Positions 32,816 to 38,531 of a DNA stretch of 38,531 bases are shown in pieces (position 1 is the first letter of the stretch; each line of letters begins with the position of its first letter). The stretch comes from Anaerolineaceae bacterium. Lineage in GTDB: Bacteria > Chloroflexota > Anaerolineae > Anaerolineales > Anaerolineaceae. The stretch is taken from contig JAGOVY010000005.1 in assembly GCA_018060515.1 (NCBI GenBank), positions 1 to 38,531 of the forward strand, in the 5' to 3' direction. The position numbers were made by a program, and so were the translations under genes. The notes under the pieces are model-generated. The model did not search any database and was not told the origin of the DNA. It saw only the letters and a list, made by a program, of their open reading frames with translations.

Positions 32816-33676
32816 CTACATGTTGTACATAAATGTTAAGCCAAGTGCGCCGGGACCTGTATGGGTTCCGAGTACCGGCCCCACCACGCTCATCGCGGCG
32901 TCAGCCACCAGCGAGGTTGGGAAGCGTTTCGTCGCAGCTTCGAGCAGCTTTTTGCCTTCCTCCTCTGCGTTTGCCTGTATGACACACAAGCGGATGGGTC
33001 CATGTTCTTTGCTGATTTTCTCTTCTGCCAGATCGAGCAGGCGGGTAGTAGCCTTGCTCAATGTGCGCACCCGTTCCACCGCTTCAATTCGCCCATCACG
33101 CAGCTCGAGAATCGGTTTCATATCCAACATGGTGCCTAAAAACGCCTGCGCCCCGCCAATTCGACCGCCACGATGGAGAAACTCAAGCGTGTTGAGTACA
33201 AAATATACGCCTGTGTTTTGCTTTGCTTTTTCTGCCACTGCAACGCATTCTTCCAATGTTGCTCCGATTTCAGCCATGCGCGCGACACTGAGCACCTGAA
33301 AGCCCATCGCCATGCTGGTGCTCAAAGTATCCACTAGTTTGATTCTGTCTTCCGGAAAATCTCGCTTGGCTTGGATTGCTGAATCCAGCGTGCCGGAAAG
33401 TTTACCGGATATATGCATGCTGATGATGTCGTATCCTTCGTCGAGTAATTTCGCATACATTTTCTTGAAATCTTCAGGGGTTACCTGAGAGGTGGAGGGC
33501 ATGACCTTGGCTGTGGATAAGCGCTCAAAAAATTCTTTGGGTTGTATATCAATTCCATCTCGTAAGACTTCATTCCCCCAAATTACTTGTAAGGGTACGG
33601 TGACAATTGGGTGCCCATTTTGCAATTCGGGCGGTAAATTCACGGTGCTGTCAGTTACAACCATTACTTTACTCAT
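32816..33676 (-). CDS. DegV family fatty-acid-binding protein
   Basis: A 286-residue two-domain protein of the DegV/FakB family. These proteins bind a fatty acid and in Firmicutes present it to the kinase FakA. Motifs are VVTDSTVNLPPEL at the N-terminus, PSTSQVTPEDFKKMY, ISMHISGKLSGTLDSAIQA (the serine loop that holds the carboxylate), FVLNTLEFLHRGGRIGGAQAFLG, and the C-terminal GPVLGTHTGPGALGLTF. A FakA homologue is not seen here. The start has a strong AGGAGG. The promoter region contains a 16-bp palindrome that could be an operator. It is monocistronic, ended by its own terminator, and divergent from ffh. Confidence 0.93.
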   Translation of the reverse strand: MSKVMVVTDSTVNLPPELQNGHPIVTVPLQVIWGNEVLRDGIDIQPKEFFERLSTAKVMPSTSQVTPEDFKKMYAKLLDEGYDIISMHISGKLSGTLDSAIQAKRDFPEDRIKLVDTLSTSMAMGFQVLSVARMAEIGATLEECVAVAEKAKQNTGVYFVLNTLEFLHRGGRIGGAQAFLGTMLDMKPILELRDGRIEAVERVRTLSKATTRLLDLAEEKISKEHGPIRLCVIQANAEEEGKKLLEAATKRFPTSLVADAAMSVVGPVLGTHTGPGALGLTFMYNM

Positions 33677-33698
33677 TTTAAGACCTCCTACACTGCTA

Positions 33699-33714
33699 AC
33701 AATATTTATATTGT
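33699..33714. promoter_or_regulatory. 16-bp palindrome in the degV promoter region (candidate operator)
   Basis: ACAATAT-TT-ATATTGT is a perfect inverted repeat with seven-base arms. It lies 23-38 bases before the DegV start and overlaps an A/T-rich -10-like sequence (TATAAAT on the minus strand). It is too A/T-rich and close to the start to be a terminator. Confidence 0.4.
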
Positions 33715-33857
33715 CTTAAATAACCCCGCAACGGCGATGTGGTTGCACGGCAAACACAATTACAGGTCGTATCTTGACCAATCTGGCCATAAAGGCTAAA
33801 ATTTCGCCGTTATTCACAATTGTGCAAGTTATTGGATGGAACGAAGGAAACCTTACT

Positions 33858-35180
33858 TTGTTTGAGAACCTGACTGGAAGACTTGACCAGATTTTCACCC
33901 AACTGAGGCGGAAGGGAAAACTTTCTGCTGAAGATGTTGACGCAATGATGCGCGAAGTCCGTCTGGCCTTGTTGGAAGCTGACGTGAACTACGCGGTCGT
34001 GAAGGATTTCACCGCACGCGTGCGTGAACGGGCGGTGGGGCACGAGGTTAGTAAGGCGCTCAACCCGGCTCAGCAGGTTATCAAAATCGTTCACGAAGAA
34101 TTAATCAAAACACTTGGCGAACCCGCCAGGCTTAACCTGAGCGGAGTTAAACCCTATGCCATTATGCTGGTAGGTTTGCAAGGTTCAGGAAAGACCACAG
34201 CCGCAGCCAAGCTGGCAAGACGTCTGCGTTCTGATGGCGAAAGGGTGCTGCTGGTTGCGGCTGACCCTTACCGTCCGGCAGCGGTGAAGCAACTGCAGAC
34301 ACTTGGCGAGAGGATTGGGGTTGAGGTCGTCGCAGATACTTCTATGAAGCCGCCCGCGCTGGCAGCATTTGCCTTCGATAAAGCCCAAAAAGGCGGTTAT
34401 TCGGTGGTAATTATTGACACAGCAGGGCGCTCTCAGCTCGATCAACCTTTGATGGATGAGCTGCAGTCAATAACGAAGAAAATCAAACTTGTAGAAACCC
34501 TGCTGGTAGTAGATGCAATGGTTGGGCAAGAAGCGCTGCATATTGCCGAGGGTTTCCGTGATACTGTAAGCATTACTGGCTTGATCTTCACCAAAATGGA
34601 TGGCGATTCTCGAGGTGGCGCCGCAATTTCCGTACGCAGTGTGACCGGTGTGCCGATTAAGTACCTTGGCACGGGTGAAGGAATTGAGGCTATCGAAGTT
34701 TTTGATCCGGCAAGATTGGCATCGCGCATTCTGGGAATGGGTGATATGATAGGGTTAATTGAGAGGGCTGAAGCCGTCCTGGATCAAAAGACCCAAAAGG
34801 ATCAGGCTGAACGTCTGCTTAAAGGTCAGTTCAACCTGGAAGATTTTGCTGACCAGTTAAAACAATTGCGCAAGATGGGTTCTTTTTCGCAGGTAATGGA
34901 CATGCTGCCCGGAGAGTTGGGGCAGGTTTCGCGCAATATTCAGCCTGATGAGGCTGAACGAAATTTAAAAAGGACAGAAGCGATCATTAATTCGATGACG
35001 CTGCAGGAGCGGCGAAACCCGGATGTGTTGAACGCTTCACGTCGCCGCAGGATTGCCAGCGGTTCGGGTACAGATGTACAAGAAGTCAACCGCTTGATAA
35101 AGCAATTTCGAAATGCGCAACGGTTGATGAAAACGATGAAAAAAACAGGCGGGAAGGGACTTTCCCGATTGTTTAAGTGA
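33858..35180 (+). CDS. ffh: Signal recognition particle protein Ffh
   Basis: Ffh binds signal sequences and 4.5S RNA and targets membrane proteins with FtsY. The 440-residue protein has the N domain (LFENLTGRLDQIFTQLRRKGKL), the GTPase G domain with GLQGSGKTTAAAKLA, DPYRPAAVKQL, IIDTAGRSQLD and TKMDGDSRGG, and the Met-rich M domain ending in NRLIKQFRNAQRLMKTMKK. The frame is open back to 33774, but homologues start at M/L-FENLT, so the TTG at 33858 with AAGGA about ten bases upstream is used. It leads the operon with rpsP, khpA, rimM, dprA and manC-like. Confidence 0.95.
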   Translation: MFENLTGRLDQIFTQLRRKGKLSAEDVDAMMREVRLALLEADVNYAVVKDFTARVRERAVGHEVSKALNPAQQVIKIVHEELIKTLGEPARLNLSGVKPYAIMLVGLQGSGKTTAAAKLARRLRSDGERVLLVAADPYRPAAVKQLQTLGERIGVEVVADTSMKPPALAAFAFDKAQKGGYSVVIIDTAGRSQLDQPLMDELQSITKKIKLVETLLVVDAMVGQEALHIAEGFRDTVSITGLIFTKMDGDSRGGAAISVRSVTGVPIKYLGTGEGIEAIEVFDPARLASRILGMGDMIGLIERAEAVLDQKTQKDQAERLLKGQFNLEDFADQLKQLRKMGSFSQVMDMLPGELGQVSRNIQPDEAERNLKRTEAIINSMTLQERRNPDVLNASRRRRIASGSGTDVQEVNRLIKQFRNAQRLMKTMKKTGGKGLSRLFK

Positions 35181-35267
35181 TCAAAAATGAACCAGCGGTA
35201 AGCGCTCCCTTCAGCGCCCCTCGCCAAAGCGAAATTTTTGGATTCACATCATATTTGATCATTTTTT
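35178..35267 (+). promoter_or_regulatory. Structured ffh-rpsP spacer with terminator-like closing stem
   Basis: TGATCAAA (35178-35185, containing the ffh stop codon) is complementary to TTTGATCA (35254-35261), which is followed by TTTTTT. Smaller hairpins lie between (GCGCT/AGCGC near 35211-35226; TCGC-CAAA-GCGA near 35221-35232). It may act as a partial terminator or attenuator before rpsP. Confidence 0.35.
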
Positions 35268-35288
35268 ACGAAACAGGAGAATAACCAG

Positions 35289-35624
35289 ATGGTAAGAATT
35301 CGATTACGCAGGTCAGGTCAAAGGCACCAACCCAGCTACCGGGTCACCGTGGCAGATATTGAAAGCCCTCGAGATGGCCGCTTCTTGGAAATCCTTGGGC
35401 ATTACATTCCCACAACCGAGCCTTTCACCTTTGATATCAAGGAAGATCGGGCATACGAGTGGATGAGCAAAGGCGCTCAACCCAGTGACTCTGTGATGAA
35501 GCTTTTCAAGATCACCGGAGTGCTCGACAGGTACGAACGTTACAAGAATGGCGAAGCACTCGATACCCTGCTTGCTGAAGCCCAGAAAGCACTCGAAGAA
35601 CGAAACGCCAAGATCAAAGCCTGA
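35289..35624 (+). CDS. rpsP: 30S ribosomal protein S16
   Basis: The 111-residue protein binds 16S rRNA in the small subunit. The N-terminus VRIRLRRSGQRHQPSYRVTVADIESPRDGRFLEILGHY is split by a typical S16 basic strand and SPRDGRFLE motif. Then come ERAYEW-like EDRAYEWMSKGAQPSDSV and a charged C-terminal tail longer than in E. coli. AGGAG stands upstream of the ATG. The spacer before it is strongly structured. It is followed at 11 bases by khpA. Confidence 0.96.
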   Translation: MVRIRLRRSGQRHQPSYRVTVADIESPRDGRFLEILGHYIPTTEPFTFDIKEDRAYEWMSKGAQPSDSVMKLFKITGVLDRYERYKNGEALDTLLAEAQKALEERNAKIKA

Positions 35625-35635
35625 AACGGATAATT

Positions 35636-35932
35636 ATGCAGTCTTCAACCAGAACAAACCATCAATATCCAGGCAGCCCCAAGCAGGAAATTCATATCAA
35701 AGAGTTGATCGAGTATATTGCTCTTTCGCTTGTGGATGATCCATCCCAGGTAGTGGTCAGAGAGTACCGCTCCGGAGGCAGGGAGAATCTCGAATTGCAT
35801 GTCGCAAGAGAAGATATGGGGCGTGTAATCGGCAAAGGCGGCCGAATCGCGAATGCGATGCGCGTTTTGCTCCGTGTTGCGGCCGCGCGTGAAGGTGTAC
35901 AGGCAAATCTGGATGTAGCCGAGCCAAGATGA
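35636..35932 (+). CDS. khpA: KH-domain RNA-binding protein KhpA
   Basis: A 98-residue single KH domain. ELIEYIALSLVDDPSQVVV opens the conserved part and the RNA-binding GxxG loop is GKGGRIANAMRVLLR. About 20 extra, probably disordered residues precede the normal family start. KhpA and its partner KhpB bind many RNAs and affect cell division or elongation in Gram-positive bacteria. Its place between rpsP and rimM is the usual one for the family. The ribosome-binding site is weak (GGAT). The stop overlaps the rimM start by four bases. Confidence 0.9.
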   Translation: MQSSTRTNHQYPGSPKQEIHIKELIEYIALSLVDDPSQVVVREYRSGGRENLELHVAREDMGRVIGKGGRIANAMRVLLRVAAAREGVQANLDVAEPR

Positions 35933-36489
35933 GTAGCAGTTCCACCGGAAAAAGAAAAACAGAACACAATGCAGGCTCTCCCCAAACGGGCGAGCCTGTG
36001 TTCTTGATGATTGGCAAGCTGCGGCGGCCACATGGGTTGAACGGCGAAGTCCTCGCTGAAGTGTTGGAAGAACATTCAGCAAGCCTTAAGCCGGGTAATT
36101 TGGTATTTGTGGGCAAAAAACTCATCCGCTGCGTGTTGGCTTCAGTTCGGCAGGCAGATAAGTTTTGGCTGATCCGGTTTGAAGGGTATGGAGACAGCCA
36201 AACTGTTGCGGGGTTTACTAACCAGATGATACAAATTGATCTTCGCGACGCAGCTCCGCTGCCAGAAGGTCAATTTTATTTAAATGAAATCATAGGAATG
36301 CAGGTTTTAGATGAAAGCGAACAATCAATAGGGGCGGTAACCGAGGTTATCGTAACAGGCGCCAATGACGTGTATGTTATACGGAGCGAGAGCGGCGAAG
36401 AAGTTCTCATACCTGCAATTAAATCCGTGATTTTGAAAATGGATCGTGAGGCGAACCTCATGATAATTCGTCTCCAGGAATGGCTGTAG
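35929..36489 (+). CDS. rimM: Ribosome maturation factor RimM
   Basis: RimM helps assemble the 30S head around S19. The 186-residue protein has a variable N-terminal extension of about 25 residues, then the RimM domain (MIGKLRRPHGLNGEVLAEVLEEH, with the conserved G-x-x-G-x-x-G-x pattern) and a PRC-barrel (GQFYLNEIIGMQVLDESEQSIGAV split over two strands, VLIPAIKSVIL). Overlapping ATGA with khpA and immediate contact with dprA indicate one transcript. In many bacteria trmD follows here, but not in this genome. Confidence 0.93.
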   Translation: MSSSSTGKRKTEHNAGSPQTGEPVFLMIGKLRRPHGLNGEVLAEVLEEHSASLKPGNLVFVGKKLIRCVLASVRQADKFWLIRFEGYGDSQTVAGFTNQMIQIDLRDAAPLPEGQFYLNEIIGMQVLDESEQSIGAVTEVIVTGANDVYVIRSESGEEVLIPAIKSVILKMDREANLMIIRLQEWL

Positions 36490-37611
36490 ATGGACTCGTT
36501 GGAAGCGAAAAAATACTGGGTGGCGTTCAACCTGGTGAAGGGAATTGGTTCCGTTCGCTTCAAACAAATTCTGGATTTCTTTGGAGATTTGGAAACAGCC
36601 TGGGAATCTCCTGCAAGTGGAATGGTTTCTGCCGGACTCCCTGCAAAAGTAGTAGAAAACTTCATTAAGGCTAAAAGCCAGGTTGACCTTGACAAGGTCA
36701 TGGAGAAAATTGTCAACAGCGGTGTGAGGGTGATGATCTGGTCGGATAGCGATTATCCACGCCGATTGAAAGAAATCAACCAATCTCCGCCTGTGCTCTA
36801 TATCAAGGGATCAATAAATGTTGAGGATGACTGGGCTGTAGCCGTTGTGGGTACACGACGGGTCACCCCTTATGGGCGGCAGGTTGCCAATGAAATTGCC
36901 ACATTCCTCGCACAAAACGGTGTGACGCTCGTCAGCGGGTTAGCCCGCGGAGTAGATGCAATCTCACACCAGGCATCGCTGCGTGCCGGAGGCAGAACCT
37001 TTGCTGTCTTAGGCAGCGGGGTGGATGTAATCTACCCGCCTGAGCATCGGAAACTGGCAGCCGAAATTGCAGAGCAAGGCGCGCTGATCAGCGATTACGC
37101 CGTCGGTACATCTCCGGATGGGGTGAACTTCCCGCCGCGCAATCGGATAATCTCCGGTTTATCGCTGGCTACTGTTGTGGTGGAGGCGGGAGAAAAAAGC
37201 GGTGCTCTGATTACGGCTGAATTTGCTGTTGAGCAAGGGCGAGATGTTTTTGCAGTACCGGGCAGTATTTTGGCGCCGCAAAGCACTGGTACCAATCAGC
37301 TTATAGAGCAAGGCGCACGCCCACTGCTGAAGATGAGTGAAATTTTAGAATCACTCAAACTTGAACAAATCCCAGAAAAACAACAAATGCGCAGACAAAA
37401 CCCCATGAACCCATCGGAGATAAACTTACTGCAGCATCTCTCTACAGACCCCCTTCACATTGATCAGATCTGCGTGTTGACTGGGTTACCAATCAGTGAC
37501 GTTTCTGCTACACTCATCATGATGGAGTTAAAAGGATATATTTCACAAGTAGGCGGGATGAATTATGTTGCAGTACGCGAAACCAAATCAAAATACAGGG
37601 TGAACTCATGA
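36490..37611 (+). CDS. dprA: DNA processing protein DprA
   Basis: DprA loads RecA onto single-stranded DNA taken up during transformation. The 373-residue protein has an N-terminal SAM-like domain (YWVAFNLVKGIGSVRFKQIL), the Rossmann-like core with VAVVGTRRVTPYG, SGLARGVDAISHQASL, VLGSGVDVIYPPEH and NFPPRNRIISGLS, and a C-terminal winged helix (about 310-365). It begins directly after the rimM stop and its own stop overlaps the next ATG. Its presence suggests, but does not prove, that the organism can take up DNA. It commonly neighbours topA, which is not seen here. Confidence 0.95.
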   Translation: MDSLEAKKYWVAFNLVKGIGSVRFKQILDFFGDLETAWESPASGMVSAGLPAKVVENFIKAKSQVDLDKVMEKIVNSGVRVMIWSDSDYPRRLKEINQSPPVLYIKGSINVEDDWAVAVVGTRRVTPYGRQVANEIATFLAQNGVTLVSGLARGVDAISHQASLRAGGRTFAVLGSGVDVIYPPEHRKLAAEIAEQGALISDYAVGTSPDGVNFPPRNRIISGLSLATVVVEAGEKSGALITAEFAVEQGRDVFAVPGSILAPQSTGTNQLIEQGARPLLKMSEILESLKLEQIPEKQQMRRQNPMNPSEINLLQHLSTDPLHIDQICVLTGLPISDVSATLIMMELKGYISQVGGMNYVAVRETKSKYRVNS

Positions 37612-38531
37612 GCGAACATCATTTTGCCGTGATAATGGCTGGCGGTGGGGGCACGCGGCTCTGGCCGGTTTCACGGCGTGGAACACCCAAACAAACACTG
37701 CGCTTGTTTGACGACAGATCTCTGTTTCAGTTGGCTGTTGAACGCCTCGATGGGTTTATTTCAGCGGAAAACACATATGTTGTTACCTCAGCTGAGTTGG
37801 TTGATCAGCTTCACGAGCAAAAACCCCAGCTTGACCGAGCCAATTATCTGATTGAACCGCAGCCCCGCGGCACTGCCGCAGTGGTTGCCATGGCTGCCGC
37901 AGCGCTGCTTAAGAAAGATCCGAACGCTGTTCTGGCGGTATTAACCGCAGACCATTTAATCGGCAACATACAACGCTTTCATCAAAGCCTAAGCTCGGCC
38001 TATTCGCTGGCAGAACAGGGGTATATCGTCACACTGGGAATTACCCCGCTTTTTGCTGCAACGGGTTATGGGTATGTGGAACGCGGGACAAAATTGGGTG
38101 AGTTTACAGGGTTAACCGGTTATAAAGTGGTTAATTTCATCGAGAAGCCTCATCAAGAACGCGCCGATGAACTGATTAAAAATGTAACCTGCTCATGGAA
38201 TTCTGGTATGTTCATTTGTCGGGCAGATGTGGTTTGGCAGGAGTTTAACAAGCTGATGCCTGATCTCTATAACAATCTCAATGCGGGGTTACTGTATCTT
38301 AACCATGATCATTTAAACCCTGCGTTTGTTGAAACCTGGATGAAGATTAAACCGGAGACGATTGACTACGGGATCATGGAGAAAACCCCTTTAGCGGCAG
38401 TGATTCCGGTGGCCGATTTGGATTGGAAGGACATTGGCAGTTGGGATTCTTTTTTTGATGTGATTCAAGCAGACGAAAACGGTAATATCATCCTGCAGTC
38501 GCAAAATACTGGAATTGACACAACCAATACC
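37608..38531 (+). CDS. Mannose-1-phosphate guanylyltransferase, 5' part
   Basis: The enzyme makes GDP-mannose from mannose-1-phosphate and GTP for surface glycans. The reading frame is open from 37608 to the right edge (308 codons), so it is truncated by the window. The nucleotide-binding signature AVIMAGGGGTRLWPVSR is at residues 7-23 and the PKQ motif follows (here GTPKQTLRL). PRGTAAVVAMAA, LTADHLI, GYGYVERG, FIEKPHQERA, WNSGMFI, TIDYGIMEK and DWKDIGSWDSF all match family positions. The ATG overlaps the dprA stop by four bases. A C-terminal isomerase fusion cannot be judged from the part present. Confidence 0.93.
   Translation, partial: MSEHHFAVIMAGGGGTRLWPVSRRGTPKQTLRLFDDRSLFQLAVERLDGFISAENTYVVTSAELVDQLHEQKPQLDRANYLIEPQPRGTAAVVAMAAAALLKKDPNAVLAVLTADHLIGNIQRFHQSLSSAYSLAEQGYIVTLGITPLFAATGYGYVERGTKLGEFTGLTGYKVVNFIEKPHQERADELIKNVTCSWNSGMFICRADVVWQEFNKLMPDLYNNLNAGLLYLNHDHLNPAFVETWMKIKPETIDYGIMEKTPLAAVIPVADLDWKDIGSWDSFFDVIQADENGNIILQSQNTGIDTTNT

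Overview
The window (about 50% G+C by eye) is a gene-dense, largely housekeeping chromosomal segment with no insertion sequence, prophage, CRISPR array or rRNA. The best guess for the host is a member of Chloroflexota, class Anaerolineae or close. This is an inference from style, not from a marker phylogeny. Four envelope proteins carry long Thr/Pro-rich linkers, one lipoprotein has an NBR1-type Ig domain, and there is a stand-alone two-S1-domain protein. The cell wall looks monoderm-like (LCP, LysM and M23 proteins, no outer-membrane genes), and many -10 boxes sit 6-7 bases before the start codon.

Layout from left to right. The left edge holds the first codons of a leftward gene, then a YdcF/SanA-like membrane protein, udk with a DedA/VTT membrane protein, and rnpB (RNase P RNA) on the minus strand facing away from tpiA. 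tpiA converges on upp across a shared terminator. Next is the operon ruvB-queA-UDGb. It is followed by minus-strand genes: a methyltransferase, eno, a GT-B-type glycosyltransferase-like protein, pyrG with a structured leader, an S1-domain protein with a perfect consensus promoter, and the operon HAD hydrolase / 93-aa membrane protein / S41 protease. mutL (endonuclease type) diverges from the HAD gene. A sirtuin and tilS follow, then a tyrosine-recombinase-fold protein that has lost its catalytic residues, an LCP protein, tRNA-Leu(CAG) and a DivIC/FtsB-like protein.

Positions 22668-27301 hold a complete partner-switching module: STAS antagonist, RsbW-type kinase, and a 1282-residue phosphatase with six GAF domains. 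After it come a LysM protein, queG behind an NBR1-Ig lipoprotein, an M23-like lipoprotein behind a small unknown protein and a DUF1015 protein, and DegV. The right end is the translation/secretion operon ffh-rpsP-khpA-rimM, continuing without a break into dprA and the 5' part of a mannose-1-phosphate guanylyltransferase gene.

Functional themes: nucleotide salvage and synthesis (udk, upp, pyrG, HAD nucleotidase-like), DNA repair and uptake (ruvB, UDGb, mutL, dprA), queuosine formation (queA, queG), tRNA-Ile lysidinylation (tilS), glycolysis (tpiA, eno), envelope and division (LCP, DivIC-like, LysM, M23, S41), and stress signalling (GAF-PP2C/RsbW/STAS).

The observations most worth a second look are the catalytically dead tyrosine recombinase, the terminator-like hairpin in the pyrG leader, the set of eight genes whose -10 boxes predict leaderless mRNAs, and the six-GAF partner-switching phosphatase.
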